Of a stretch of 64,000 nucleotides of DNA, positions 22,836 to 32,595 are shown piece by piece. The notes below the pieces were generated by a model that was not told where the DNA came from, ran no database searches, and saw only the letters and a program-made list of their open reading frames with translations. A program made the translations under genes and the position numbers. The stretch is from Parachlamydiales bacterium (GTDB lineage Bacteria; Chlamydiota; Chlamydiia; Chlamydiales; SM23-39), in NCBI GenBank assembly GCA_019694475.1, contig JAIBBX010000002.1, forward strand, positions 1 through 64,000, written 5' to 3'. Every line of letters starts with the position of its first letter. Position 1 is the first letter of the stretch.

Positions 22836-23954
22836 ATGAAGAGTGCCACATATAAGAAACCCCTCCCAGCCAAAAAGCTCCCCAAAACAGACCGGGAGCA
22901 AGCGGTCTTACTCGGCATGATCGAGCTCTATTTAAAGAGCGGAAAGCCGATCGGGTCGCAAACGCTGCAGGAAAATGGGTTTGATTCGCTGAGCTCCGCC
23001 ACCATCCGCAATTACTTTGCCAAGATGGAAGAGGCAGGCTATTTAAAACAGCAGCATACTTCCGGCGGAAGAATTCCGACGGAAAAAGCATTCCGGTTAT
23101 ATGCCGATACCCACTTCAATGATGGAGTATTGGAGAAAAACCAGGAAGAGGCTCTTGAACATGTATTTAAAGAAACGGGACGCGAGGTAGCGACTCTCCT
23201 CAACAAATCGGCTGATGTATTGAGCGAACTGACAAAGTGCGCGGTGTTCGTATCCGCACCCCGCTTTGACCAGGACTTCATTCAAGATGTTCGGCTTATT
23301 CGTTTAGGCGGCGAAAAGATACTCACAGTATTGATTACCGATTTCGGTCTTGTTCGGACTGAGACAGTCTATTTGGAAAAAGAGGCTGATCCCAGCTTTT
23401 TACGGACAACGGAAGAATATTTTCTCTGGAGAATGAATAAAGGGGAAAAACCTCTTTTCAGAAATGAGGCGGAAGCCAAGTTAGCTCAGCGCATTTACAA
23501 TGAGATCATGGTGCGCCATGTCGTTGGCTATGCAAACTTCCCTGAAGAAGATGTGATCCGCACAGGACTTTCGAAATTGCTTTCCTACCCTGAGTTCAAT
23601 GATGCGGCGGCGCTGGCGAGCAGCTTGTCTCTTTTGGAAGATGATAACCAGATGCGCGCGCTGCTTCGAAAATGCACGAAAGAAGAGCAGATGGCTCTTT
23701 GGATTGGCGATGAATTGATTCCATTTGTTCCGGAAGGGGCCGAATGTGCGGTCGTCACGATCCCCTACCGAATCAATCAGGCTGTAGCTGGAGCGATCGG
23801 CATTTTAGGGCCGATGCGGGTTCCCTATCGGAATCTTTTTGGGCTGATGCAAATTTTTAGCGAAAACTTAAGCAAGGCGCTCACAGAGAGCCTTTACAAA
23901 TTTAAAATCACGTTTAGACAGTCCACAGGGTCTAAACAAATTGAGGTAAAATGA
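22836..23954 (+). CDS. hrcA: Heat-inducible transcription repressor HrcA
   Basis: Represses chaperone operons by binding CIRCE; 372 aa. The N-terminal winged helix is TDREQAVLLGMIELYLKSGKPIGSQTL (in two parts), with the recognition segment SSATIRNYFAKMEEAGYLKQQHTSGGRIPTEKAFR split around residue 65; a GAF-like effector domain follows. The protein is longer than the usual 340 aa mainly by its tail and a basic N-terminus (ATYKKPLPAKKLPK). The ATG is close to the predicted transcription start and lacks an SD. First gene of hrcA-grpE-dnaK, coupled to grpE by ATGA. Confidence 0.95.
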   Translation: MKSATYKKPLPAKKLPKTDREQAVLLGMIELYLKSGKPIGSQTLQENGFDSLSSATIRNYFAKMEEAGYLKQQHTSGGRIPTEKAFRLYADTHFNDGVLEKNQEEALEHVFKETGREVATLLNKSADVLSELTKCAVFVSAPRFDQDFIQDVRLIRLGGEKILTVLITDFGLVRTETVYLEKEADPSFLRTTEEYFLWRMNKGEKPLFRNEAEAKLAQRIYNEIMVRHVVGYANFPEEDVIRTGLSKLLSYPEFNDAAALASSLSLLEDDNQMRALLRKCTKEEQMALWIGDELIPFVPEGAECAVVTIPYRINQAVAGAIGILGPMRVPYRNLFGLMQIFSENLSKALTESLYKFKITFRQSTGSKQIEVK

Positions 23955-24457
23955 CAGAAGAAACTGCTGTAGAAGAGGAAAACTGGAAGGATAAGTACTT
24001 GCGCGCCCTAGCTGAGCAAGAAAACATGCGCAAACGGATCCAGAAAGAAAAGCATGAGATGGTCACTTTTGGCATCGAGAATGCGATTTCCGAATTTTTG
24101 AGCGCGATCGACAATTTTGAAAATGCGCTCCGGTTTGCAGAGAACGGATCCAAAGAAGTGAAGAATTGGGCCATTGGTTTCGAGATGATTTTGTCCCAAT
24201 TCAAAGAGATTCTCCACAATCACGGGATCGTCTCATTCCACTCAGAAGGAAACTCTTTCGACCCGCAATATCATGAAGCAGTCGAAATCGTTGAAACGAT
24301 GGAACATCCGGATGGAACCATCATGCATGAATTTACAAAGGGGTACAAAAGCTCCACCCGAACGATCCGCCCAGCGCGCGTCAAGGTAGCAAAACACCCC
24401 CAGCCAGCTGCAACAACAACCGCAGCTGAAGAAGAAGCAATAACAAAAAGAGAATAA
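23951..24457 (+). CDS. grpE: Nucleotide exchange factor GrpE
   Basis: Releases ADP from DnaK; 168 aa. The N-terminal long helix is [21 protein letters not shown], followed by the conserved [14 protein letters not shown] and the beta-domain [13 protein letters not shown]. The C-terminus ends in a Thr/Ala/Glu tail. It starts in the hrcA stop (ATGA) and stops 4 bases before dnaK, consistent with a single transcript. Confidence 0.96.
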   Translation: MTEETAVEEENWKDKYLRALAEQENMRKRIQKEKHEMVTFGIENAISEFLSAIDNFENALRFAENGSKEVKNWAIGFEMILSQFKEILHNHGIVSFHSEGNSFDPQYHEAVEIVETMEHPDGTIMHEFTKGYKSSTRTIRPARVKVAKHPQPAATTTAAEEEAITKRE

Positions 24458-24461
24458 AATT

Positions 24462-26369
24462 ATGGCAACAAAGAAAAGAATCATTGGTATCGACCTCGGA
24501 ACAACCAACTCCTGCGTAGCAATTATGGAGGGGGGTTCGACTGTGGTGATCACGAATGCGGAAGGTGCAAGAACAACTCCTTCTGTCATCGCATACAAAG
24601 GCAATGAGCGTCTTGTTGGGATTCCCGCAAAACGCCAAGCCGTGACAAATCCCGACAAAACACTCTTCTCAACGAAGCGTTTTATCGGTAGAAAATATAA
24701 CGAAGTTCAGTCAGAAATTGCGACTGTTCCTTATAAAGTGACCAAAAACGCAAATGGCGACGTCGTTTTCGAAGTCGATGGCAAAACCATCACTCCAGAA
24801 GAGGCTGCTGCCCACATTCTGACTAAAATGAAAGAGACAGCGGAAAGCTATCTCGGCGAAAAAGTGACCGAAGCGGTCATCACCGTTCCTGCCTATTTCA
24901 ACGACTCGCAAAGACAGTCGACTAAAGACGCAGGTAAAATCGCAGGTCTCGATGTAAAACGTATTATCCCAGAACCAACTGCTGCGGCTTTAGCATATGG
25001 TCTTGATAAACAGCATACAGACAAAAAAGTGGTCGTTTACGACTTAGGGGGCGGTACATTCGACGTATCGGTTCTCGAAATCGGCGACGGCGTTTTCGAA
25101 GTGCTTGCGACCAACGGCGATACGCACCTTGGCGGAGACGACTTTGACAACGTGATCATCCACTGGATGCTCGACGAATTTAAGAAAGAAACTGGCATCG
25201 ATCTTTCCAAAGACAAAATGGCGCTTCAACGCTTGCGCGATGCGGCTGAAAAAGCAAAAATCGAGCTCTCTGGCGTATTGACAACGGAGATCAACCAGCC
25301 GTTCATCACGATGGATGCAAGCGGCCCAAAACACTTGGCCCTCACCTTAACAAGAGCCAAACTGGAAAGCCTTTGCCACAACCTGATCGAAAGAACAGTA
25401 GGTCCTTGCCAAAAAGCGATGAAGGACGCAGGCCTATCGAACAGCGACATCGGCGATGTGATCCTCGTCGGCGGTATGACTCGTATGCCAGCCGTTCAAG
25501 AGAAAGTAAAAGCCATCTTCGGAAAAGAGCCGCATAAAGGGGTCAACCCAGATGAGGCCGTGGCGGTTGGCGCTGCGATCCAGGGCGGTATCTTTGCTGG
25601 AGACGTAAAAGACGTTCTCCTCCTTGACGTCGTTCCTCTTACACTCGGTATCGAGACTCTCGGCGGCGTAATGACTCCGCTCATCGAGAGAAATACGACC
25701 ATCCCTTCGCAGAAAAAACAGGTCTTCTCAACAGCGTCTGACAACCAGCCTGCTGTGACGATCGTTGTTCTGCAAGGCGAGCGCCCCATGGCTAAAGACA
25801 ATAAAGAGATTGGCCGGTTCGACCTCTCCGATATCCCTCCTGCTCCTCGCGGAGTGCCTCAGATCGAGGTGGCTTTCGACATCGACGCGGACGGAATCTT
25901 GCACGTTTCTGCGAAAGACAAGCAGAGCGGCAAAGAGCAGAAGATCAAAATCGAAGCAAAGTCAGGTCTTAGCGACGAAGAGATCAAGCGCAAAATCAAG
26001 GAAGCAGAACTTCATGCGAAAGAAGACCAAGAGCGTAAAGCTGAGGTGGAAGTACGCAATGAAGCAGACACTTTGGCCTTTAGAGCGCAAAAATCTCTCA
26101 ACGAATACAAGGATAAATTGCCGGGCAATGTGGTTTCCGATATTCAGAGCCGCATTGACAGCTTGAAGAAGGCGCTGGAAGGACAAGATTCAGCCCTCAT
26201 CAAGACAAAAACGGCAGAACTCCAGGAACACATGCAGAAGATTGGCGAAGAGCTTGCGAAAGCAGGCCAAGGCCAACAGCAATCTGCAGGACCTGGACCG
26301 CAATCGCAGCCTAAGTCTGATGTAGTCGAAGACGCCGAGGTCGAAATCCTCGACGACGAGAAGAAGTAA
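24462..26369 (+). CDS. dnaK: Chaperone DnaK (Hsp70)
   Basis: 635 aa. [17 protein letters not shown] opens the ATPase domain; [36 protein letters not shown] and [13 protein letters not shown] are Hsp70 signatures. The substrate domain starts near [17 protein letters not shown], and the tail ends [13 protein letters not shown]. Codon use shows the high-expression bias expected of a chaperone. It is followed by a strong terminator. Confidence 0.98.
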   Translation: MATKKRIIGIDLGTTNSCVAIMEGGSTVVITNAEGARTTPSVIAYKGNERLVGIPAKRQAVTNPDKTLFSTKRFIGRKYNEVQSEIATVPYKVTKNANGDVVFEVDGKTITPEEAAAHILTKMKETAESYLGEKVTEAVITVPAYFNDSQRQSTKDAGKIAGLDVKRIIPEPTAAALAYGLDKQHTDKKVVVYDLGGGTFDVSVLEIGDGVFEVLATNGDTHLGGDDFDNVIIHWMLDEFKKETGIDLSKDKMALQRLRDAAEKAKIELSGVLTTEINQPFITMDASGPKHLALTLTRAKLESLCHNLIERTVGPCQKAMKDAGLSNSDIGDVILVGGMTRMPAVQEKVKAIFGKEPHKGVNPDEAVAVGAAIQGGIFAGDVKDVLLLDVVPLTLGIETLGGVMTPLIERNTTIPSQKKQVFSTASDNQPAVTIVVLQGERPMAKDNKEIGRFDLSDIPPAPRGVPQIEVAFDIDADGILHVSAKDKQSGKEQKIKIEAKSGLSDEEIKRKIKEAELHAKEDQERKAEVEVRNEADTLAFRAQKSLNEYKDKLPGNVVSDIQSRIDSLKKALEGQDSALIKTKTAELQEHMQKIGEELAKAGQGQQQSAGPGPQSQPKSDVVEDAEVEILDDEKK

Positions 26370-26376
26370 TCTTCAA

Positions 26377-26401
26377 GGGGGGCATCCGCCCCCCTTTTTT
26401 T
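26377..26401 (+). terminator. Intrinsic terminator of the hrcA-grpE-dnaK operon
   Basis: GGGGGGC and GCCCCCC form a perfect 7-bp stem with loop ATCC, followed by seven T, 7 bases after the dnaK stop. Confidence 0.93.
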
Positions 26402-26479
26402 AACGCAGAACGCAGAACCAAAAAAACTGAATTCTAAAAAATAATCCAATACAATCGCCTCTTCTTAAGGAGAGCTTAA

Positions 26480-26704
26480 ATGGGCGATCACAGTATCTCG
26501 ATATTGAAAAGCTTGGTTTTTTTCGCTTTCTTCCTCTTGCCATCGTATCTATTTGTTCCAAAAGGATGGCAGTCTTGGCAGCAATGGAAGAAGACCGGTA
26601 AAGTCATATACTTATCCAATACAGTTACAGCGGCAGCAGCAACTCTTATCTCGTATGCTGCAGCTATAACAATCATCATCGCACGAATTTTAGGACCGAT
26701 ATGA
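26480..26704 (+). CDS. Small two-helix membrane protein
   Basis: 74 residues with AAGGAGAGC before the ATG. Two hydrophobic helices (about 9-27 and 47-70) are joined by a basic, Trp-rich loop (KGWQSWQQWKKTGK). No family recognised. It stands alone between the dnaK terminator and a convergent lipoprotein gene. Confidence 0.6.
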   Translation: MGDHSISILKSLVFFAFFLLPSYLFVPKGWQSWQQWKKTGKVIYLSNTVTAAAATLISYAAAITIIIARILGPI

Positions 26705-26746
26705 GACATTTTGCTCTAAAGAGGTCATCCCGCCCGTCTTTTTTCA

Positions 26747-27226
26747 TCATTGATTGCAATTGGTTAGAGTGCAGGCATCGATCGCTTTGAAACTCGGCCG
26801 ATCTTTGTACATCGTAAATTGCATCCGCACTGCAGGATATGTGTTGGTTTCTGGAACCCCTCGGTAACGTAGACGCTCCCGGTTAAAATCCCCCTCAATA
26901 ATCAACTCCTGATACATGTTCCCATAAAAGCGCTGGCTTTGCTGGGTCATATCCTCATCCGACTTAATCACCTCAGTCTCATACATCGAATCAACGGTAA
27001 AATACCGCTCGCCTTGCATGACGGTGATTTCGGCTGCGCGCTGCTTCGCCATCCGCTTCGCCTCGGCAGATGAGATCCCATCCATCACAACAACTACAGC
27101 ATACGTATCTCCATCTAGTTGATACTCAATGAGACGATCGCTCAGCCGAACAAACGCCCCTGAATTTGTATTCATGCAAGCCCCAAACAACGAGATAATT
27201 GCAATCAAACAAACGGGCATATTCAT
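26747..27226 (-). CDS. Putative lipoprotein resembling the CC0125/CC1285 family
   Basis: 159 residues. MNMPVCLIAIISLFGAC ends in a lipobox-like LFGAC. The segment SSAEAKRMAKQRAAEITVMQ followed by GERYF is the pattern of the CC0125/CC1285 lipoprotein family (a helix rich in Ala then 'G..YF'). Function unknown; predicted to be envelope-anchored. The family assignment is from pattern memory only. Confidence 0.65.
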   Translation of the reverse strand: MNMPVCLIAIISLFGACMNTNSGAFVRLSDRLIEYQLDGDTYAVVVVMDGISSAEAKRMAKQRAAEITVMQGERYFTVDSMYETEVIKSDEDMTQQSQRFYGNMYQELIIEGDFNRERLRYRGVPETNTYPAVRMQFTMYKDRPSFKAIDACTLTNCNQ

Positions 27227-27398
27227 AAAACCACCATAAATTAAAGCCTATACTTATATAATCAATATGTAATTAAATTTTCAACTTTAATTTAACACCG
27301 CATAAGGTTAAAGGACGTGTAAATTTTTCTTTAAAAAAAATTGCTTGATAGAGTACAAGTATCGGCACTCATTAACCTTCAAACCAAAAGAGGTTTCT

Positions 27399-28067
27399 AT
27401 GTCAGCCCAAGCAGTGCAACCAGCACCAGCAGTACAAGTAAGAATCCCAGCATTCCAAACAGCAGATGCGGTTACAGAACAAGACTTTTATTCTGCAGCC
27501 CAGAAAAAAGCCAATGATGTATTCGCGGCCCAATATAAAGAAGCTCAATCGCAGCTCGCACCGGAGATGGATGCTTTGAACGTCACCTGGACTTCAACCC
27601 AAGCGACAGCTACGGAAGAAGATTTGGCAGGAAGAATCGACACAGTGATTGCCTATCAAAAGAAAAAAGAGGACGCGATAGCCGCTCTTAAAAAAATTGA
27701 GGATGCATATACAGAAGCGATTGCTTACTGCCAACCTCCTGTTCTCGATGGTGCGACGATTAAAAAACTCAGAATGATGAACATCAATGTTCAGCAAATG
27801 GAAGTCTTGTATGTCAAACTGTTCGATACACAGCTCAAGGCTTTGGTTGCTCAGAAAGACAAAGTGATCGAATTAGCTGCAAAAATTGAAATGGCCTACA
27901 AGAAAATGAAACTAGCCCTAGAACCCACAGCCTACCGTATAAAAGGCGGCTTCTTCGGCGCTCTCAGTTATGGTACAAGCTGGGGAGGCACTCCATATGT
28001 CGACGCCCTGCGCGATGCACGCAAGAAAGTGATGGGAGCTATTCCTCAAGAGGACCACAAAGAATAA
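27399..28067 (+). CDS. Helical protein of unknown function
   Basis: 222 residues from the ATG at 27399, which has AAAAGAGG upstream; the frame is open to 27345 but lacks a better start. The N-terminus is Ala/Pro/Val rich (MSAQAVQPAPAVQVRIPAF), residues about 30-190 are predicted helical with heptad-like Ala/Leu spacing, and the end is Gly-rich (KGGFFGALSYGTSWGGTPYV). No signal peptide. The layout fits a secreted coiled-coil effector or a chaperone-bound protein, but no direct evidence supports this. Confidence 0.65.
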   Translation: MSAQAVQPAPAVQVRIPAFQTADAVTEQDFYSAAQKKANDVFAAQYKEAQSQLAPEMDALNVTWTSTQATATEEDLAGRIDTVIAYQKKKEDAIAALKKIEDAYTEAIAYCQPPVLDGATIKKLRMMNINVQQMEVLYVKLFDTQLKALVAQKDKVIELAAKIEMAYKKMKLALEPTAYRIKGGFFGALSYGTSWGGTPYVDALRDARKKVMGAIPQEDHKE

Positions 28068-28068
28068 C

Positions 28069-29667
28069 CTATTGTAATGAGACGGGCAGTTTGCCATTCG
28101 GCTCATTCAAACCCAGAAGGACGTTCAAAACGGCCTTCTGGGCTATCGGATCATTTTCATAGCCAATAAGAATCGTTTTAGCCTTCATGCCCTTCAATGC
28201 GTATGGGGTGGCAAAATGGCAAACAATCGCTTTATCGCTATATCGAATAATGGTTTCCAAAACTTCTGGGGTGAGCGCTTCTTTCTGATGGATGGCGATC
28301 ACAACCGTACTGGCCTCTTCAGGAGAAAGAGTCTCGAATTCCTTCCCAAGCACATCGCCGGTGCCGAAACTGATATAGGCAGCATCACGAACCTTTGGCT
28401 TCTCGCCAATCAGCGTAACAGCCTCTTGAAAGAGCTTTTGCTTCAGCTCCATCGCTTCTTTTGTGTTCAATACGCCCTCGCTAAAGCCGCCAATCTTTTC
28501 CTTTTTTTCCAGTATCATGAGGACAGTTCGGTCTAAGTCTTCCACTCGCAGATCCCCAGCTCTATATGCTTTCTTCAATGCAGATACTGCACGAGGAATG
28601 GTATCTCTGATGATTTGATTCACATTGGGATCGATATGATCGCCGTAGAGGAGCAGATCGCATCCTGCTGCGCGAGCCATGTAAGCCACTCGTTCCGGCG
28701 AATACCTTTCGCTGACCGCCCTCATATTGAGCGCATCGCTAATGATGAGTCCTTTAAAGCCGAGAATTTCTCTCGCAATTCGCAAAGAATTGCCAGAAAG
28801 AGATGTAGGCCACTCATGATCGATCGCAGGAACATAGAGATGGGCTGTCATTAAGGCATCTACTCCTTCATCGACAGCTCTTTGAAAGGGAACTAACTCA
28901 ACCGTCTCGAGTCTCTCTCTCGAATGTTCGATCACTGGTAAGTCTCTATGGGAATCGACATGCGTATCGCCGTGTCCTGGGAAATGCTTTGCACAAGTGA
29001 AACAGCCACTCTCCTGCATTCCTTTAGATACTGCAGCCACGCAGTCAGCAACATGGTTTGGATCTTCTCCAAAAGAGCGCATATGGATGACGGGATTGAG
29101 AGGGTTATTATTGACATCGGCAACGGGAGCCAGGTTCATATGGATGCCAACCAATCTCGCCTGCCTGCCGATTTCAGCTCCGAATTCTTTTAGTAGAGAA
29201 AGATCTTGAATGGCTCCTAGTGTCATGTTGCGCGGGAAAGCGATCGTATCAGCCATGCGCATAGCGAGGCCCCATTCTGCATCCGCAGTAACAAGAAGAG
29301 GCAAAATAGATGCTTCTTGAAGCCTCTTTAGAAATTGGATCTGCGTCGCAGGATCGGATTGTTTTACGATGACATTCCCGATGTGGTATTCGCGCATGAT
29401 CTTGAGAAGGTCTTCAAAGTGATCGTCTTCTCTTCTGGGGCATACCGGCATGACGAAAAGCTGGCCAATCTTCTCTTCCAATGTCATTTCAACAAGCCTA
29501 TCGGTAGCCCAAGAAGCGTGCAAAAAAAGGGGAAAAATGAACCACAGAGATAGAAACCACAGAGAAAATCTTTTGGGGAGCGCGAGGGGTTTCCCCTCGC
29601 CTCTGTGGTTTTCTATCTCTGTGGTAAAAATCCTAGAAAAATTTGCTGAAAAGACGGGAAATATCAT
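28069..29667 (-). CDS. nagZ: Glycoside hydrolase family 3 beta-N-acetylhexosaminidase (NagZ-like)
   Basis: Removes N-acetylglucosamine from muropeptides or related sugars. The GH3 core shows EEKIGQLFVMPV, LLVTADAEWGLAMR, LAPVADVNNNP, the NagZ loop KHFPGHGDTHVDSH with the catalytic His/Asp, and the nucleophile segment LIISDALNMRAV. A C-terminal extension of about 150 residues is present, as in longer GH3 enzymes. Residues 32-52 form a hydrophobic export signal. Only one ATG fits (29667), overlapping the rseP end by 35 bases, and the first 50 codons run through the large inverted repeat at 29540-29625, so the true start is uncertain. Confidence 0.85.
   Translation of the reverse strand: MIFPVFSANFSRIFTTEIENHRGEGKPLALPKRFSLWFLSLWFIFPLFLHASWATDRLVEMTLEEKIGQLFVMPVCPRREDDHFEDLLKIMREYHIGNVIVKQSDPATQIQFLKRLQEASILPLLVTADAEWGLAMRMADTIAFPRNMTLGAIQDLSLLKEFGAEIGRQARLVGIHMNLAPVADVNNNPLNPVIHMRSFGEDPNHVADCVAAVSKGMQESGCFTCAKHFPGHGDTHVDSHRDLPVIEHSRERLETVELVPFQRAVDEGVDALMTAHLYVPAIDHEWPTSLSGNSLRIAREILGFKGLIISDALNMRAVSERYSPERVAYMARAAGCDLLLYGDHIDPNVNQIIRDTIPRAVSALKKAYRAGDLRVEDLDRTVLMILEKKEKIGGFSEGVLNTKEAMELKQKLFQEAVTLIGEKPKVRDAAYISFGTGDVLGKEFETLSPEEASTVVIAIHQKEALTPEVLETIIRYSDKAIVCHFATPYALKGMKAKTILIGYENDPIAQKAVLNVLLGLNEPNGKLPVSLQ
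29540..29625. repeat. Double inverted repeat inside the 5' end of nagZ
   Basis: Outer arms of 25 bases (29540-29564, 29601-29625) built from two ACCACAGAG units pair apart from one or two bases. An inner perfect hairpin GCGAGGGG/CCCCTCGC (29582-29600) with a TTT loop fills the centre. Related 'ACCACAGAG' repeats occur in intergenic DNA of unrelated bacteria. Read on the minus strand the element encodes the hydrophobic SLWFLSLWF part of the NagZ leader. Confidence 0.75.
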
Positions 29668-31471
29668 GATACGTCACAAAGATGAAAAATCCAATCATCA
29701 ACACCACAAACGGAATAATCAACCGTTCCATGGTTTTTGCACGCAGAGGCCTTCTAGTAATCATCTCGATAATCGAAAACATGATGTGGCCGCCATCTAG
29801 CACAGGCAACGGGAGCAAATTGATGATCCCGAGGTTCAAGCTGATGAGCGCCATCCAGAAAAGAGCTTCTTTCACGCCGATCATCCAGCTGTGATGCACG
29901 ATTTGCACGATTCCAACAGGACCTGCCACATATTTCGGATTCGCTGTACCGCTGAAAAGTGATGCGAGCGTACGATAGGTGTCACGCAATACTTCGACAA
30001 ATTGAGATTGAGGCGGCGGATTGTAGCGCACTTCCCGGTCAGCAAGAGGAACTCCCAGCACAAGCCTCTGTCCGCTTTTTTCATCTACTTTAGAAAACTC
30101 AGAAAGCGGTTTTGGTGTAATCGGCGCCAAGAGATGCAAGTATCCAGCATCATTCACCGCCTGATCCGTCCCGATGGAAGAAACAATCTTTTGCAAATCA
30201 GCAGAACTAAAATCGTCGAATTGCTCATCTGCTTCTGTCCAAAGCACCTTTTCTTGGATCTTTGGATCGCGATCTACGATCACAAGCATTTTTCTTGTCT
30301 GAATTTCAGAAAGAAGTTCATAGGGCGTATTGATCCGTTTTCCATCCACAGCCAAAATTTGATCGTTTTCTTCCAGCGGAGTGAAAAACGCGCATCTTTG
30401 GCAAGACTCAAATGCTTTTTTCTGGTCTTCCTCATCGATGAATCCAATCCGGCTCTCTACGTTGAGTGTTGGAGAGAGGTTGTATGGAATGAAATAAAGA
30501 TCGTAGAGCGAGCCTTTCAAGCCTGCTTCATGCTGCCAATCGTCGATCTCACCCTTTTCAGGCGGAGTCATTTTCAGGTCAGCAAGTTTGATTCGCGGCG
30601 CTTTGGTTTGAAAAACAGAATCTCCTCTTCTCACGGTGAGAAGCGAAGTTGAATCATTCGTCAAAGCGCTGAGCTGCTGGTGGGAAAAAAGCACTTCGCC
30701 ATCTGCCCAAAGAATGCGATCTTTGGGTTCAATGCCGCTTCCCAGCATTGGCGAGCCAGGCAAGAGGCTAGGGCCTTGATAAATCAGATAGCTTGCTGGC
30801 GATGAAACCCCAATTGTATTGAGTTTTTCTTTCCCCATCATTTCGGGGCTTTGATAGGTCTTTAGCGTGTAGTCGAAATGGCTCTTTGTTCCGTTCAAAT
30901 AATCGACTTTGGTCCCTTCAATTTGAGTCGTATCCCCTTTCATCAAAGAGGTGATCATCAAATCCTTGATCCCAGTGAACGGCTTGCCATCGTATTTCTC
31001 AATCAGATCGCCAGGCCTTACCCCTTTCGCATATAGAGCTGAATGAGGATCTACCCAGCCGATCCGGTGGGTGAAATCAAAAAATGGCTTGTCTCTGCCG
31101 CCTGAAATCCAAATGAATGTGAATACAAGAATCGCAAATACGATATTGACCAGCGGGCCTGCTAAAGCAACCCAGATCCGGTCAGCCGGCTTTTTCCCAT
31201 AAAAGCCGTCGTGGATTTCATATGGCTCGAGAGAGCCCTCTTTTTGCATGCCTGCAATTTTTACATAGCCGCCGAACGGAAGCATGCAGATGTGCCATTT
31301 AACGCCGTCTCTTTCCCAAGTCCAAATCGGTTTGCCGAAGCCGATAGCAAAAGCCTCTACCCGCATTCCTTTTCTTCGGGCAATTATATAATGACCCATT
31401 TCATGGATGAATACGAGAAATCCCAAACCCAAAATGGCTAGAAAGATATAAAATAAGCTCTCAATACTCAA
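29633..31471 (-). CDS. rseP: Site-2 intramembrane metalloprotease RseP
   Basis: 612 aa. HEMGH (His23, Glu24, His27) in the first helix and LPVLDGGHIMF near the C-terminus are the zinc site; AGPLVNIVFA and two PDZ-like regions lie between. The protein is longer than the E. coli enzyme (450 aa), as in Chlamydia CT072, because of the enlarged periplasmic part. The start is TTG at 31471, overlapping the dxr stop as TTGA. Probably cleaves membrane-bound regulators or signal-peptide remnants. Confidence 0.93.
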   Translation of the reverse strand: MSIESLFYIFLAILGLGFLVFIHEMGHYIIARRKGMRVEAFAIGFGKPIWTWERDGVKWHICMLPFGGYVKIAGMQKEGSLEPYEIHDGFYGKKPADRIWVALAGPLVNIVFAILVFTFIWISGGRDKPFFDFTHRIGWVDPHSALYAKGVRPGDLIEKYDGKPFTGIKDLMITSLMKGDTTQIEGTKVDYLNGTKSHFDYTLKTYQSPEMMGKEKLNTIGVSSPASYLIYQGPSLLPGSPMLGSGIEPKDRILWADGEVLFSHQQLSALTNDSTSLLTVRRGDSVFQTKAPRIKLADLKMTPPEKGEIDDWQHEAGLKGSLYDLYFIPYNLSPTLNVESRIGFIDEEDQKKAFESCQRCAFFTPLEENDQILAVDGKRINTPYELLSEIQTRKMLVIVDRDPKIQEKVLWTEADEQFDDFSSADLQKIVSSIGTDQAVNDAGYLHLLAPITPKPLSEFSKVDEKSGQRLVLGVPLADREVRYNPPPQSQFVEVLRDTYRTLASLFSGTANPKYVAGPVGIVQIVHHSWMIGVKEALFWMALISLNLGIINLLPLPVLDGGHIMFSIIEMITRRPLRAKTMERLIIPFVVLMIGFFIFVTYHDISRLFSKFF

Positions 31472-32595
31472 ACAACACTCGCAATTTCACGCGCTTTCGC
31501 GTCTACTTCAAGAATTGCCTCTAAGGTTAGCAGATTTTGCGGATCGTGTGAAGAGATTAATTTCTCGAGCTTCTCTCCGATCTCGATCCATGAGATTTTT
31601 TTCTTGAGGAACCTGTCCACCAGCACTTCATTGGCTGCATTCAGGAAGCAAGGATAGCTTTTCCCAGCCAGCATTGCATCGATCGCAAGGCCAAAACAGC
31701 GAAATTTTTGTTTGTCCGGAGGGAAGAAAGTCAAGGTCCCATTTTTAATGAAATCATAAGGGGGCAAAACCCCTTCCATCCGCTGCGGATAGGTAATCGC
31801 GTATTGGATTGGGATGAGCATATCGGGCTCGGAAACTAAAGCCATCACCACCCCATCGATGAATTCGACGCAGCTTTGGATCCTTTGCTGCGGATGGATC
31901 ACTGCCTCCACCCGTTTCGGATCGACTCCATAGAGCCATTTAGCCTCGATCATTTCGAGGCCTTTATTCATTAAGGTTGAGCAGTCGACTGTGACTTTCG
32001 GCCCCATTCGAAAATTCGGATGAGCCAATGCCTCATCCAGGGTCACCCGCTCTAACTCTTCTTTCGTCTTATGGAAAAAGGGTCCGCCCGATGCTGTCAA
32101 AATCAGCCGCCTCACCTCTTCTTTTCTGCCCCCTTTAAGGCATTGAAAAAGGGCGCTATGCTCGCTGTCGACAGGGATGATCTCTACCCCGTTTTTCTTC
32201 GCGAGGTTTGAAATCAATTCCCCAGCAGAAATCATTACTTCCTTGTTTGCAAGGCCGATCTGTTTTCCTGCTTCAATTGCGGCAATCGCGGGCAAGATCC
32301 CAAGGCTTCCCGACATGGCAAGCATCGCGAAATCGCCAAAACCTGCCGCCTCTCTCAAACCATCCATTCCAGAAACGACCCGAACCTCAGGAAGTCTTTT
32401 GCGCAAAGCCCTCGCAGGCCCCTCTTCATATACCGCCACTAATTCGGGCTTGAATTCGCGCGCCTGCGCTTCCAAAAGATCAATATTTGATTTAGCTGCG
32501 AGCGCAGCAACCGGCAGATTGAGATGCCTTGCAATTTTGAGGGTGGCCGAGCCGATGAAACCTGTGCTGCCTAGGATGGCGAGTTTCTTTCGCAT
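31468..32595 (-). CDS. dxr: 1-deoxy-D-xylulose 5-phosphate reductoisomerase
   Basis: Makes MEP in the non-mevalonate isoprenoid pathway; 375 aa. LAILGSTGFIGSATLKIA binds NADPH, IIPVDSEHSALFQCL and ILTASGGPFF are family hallmarks, and LAHPNFRMGPKVTVDCSTLMNKG is present in two adjoining motifs. The start overlaps ytgD by 25 bases. Gene order ytgD-dxr-rseP equals CT070-CT071-CT072. Confidence 0.96.
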   Translation of the reverse strand: MRKKLAILGSTGFIGSATLKIARHLNLPVAALAAKSNIDLLEAQAREFKPELVAVYEEGPARALRKRLPEVRVVSGMDGLREAAGFGDFAMLAMSGSLGILPAIAAIEAGKQIGLANKEVMISAGELISNLAKKNGVEIIPVDSEHSALFQCLKGGRKEEVRRLILTASGGPFFHKTKEELERVTLDEALAHPNFRMGPKVTVDCSTLMNKGLEMIEAKWLYGVDPKRVEAVIHPQQRIQSCVEFIDGVVMALVSEPDMLIPIQYAITYPQRMEGVLPPYDFIKNGTLTFFPPDKQKFRCFGLAIDAMLAGKSYPCFLNAANEVLVDRFLKKKISWIEIGEKLEKLISSHDPQNLLTLEAILEVDAKAREIASVV

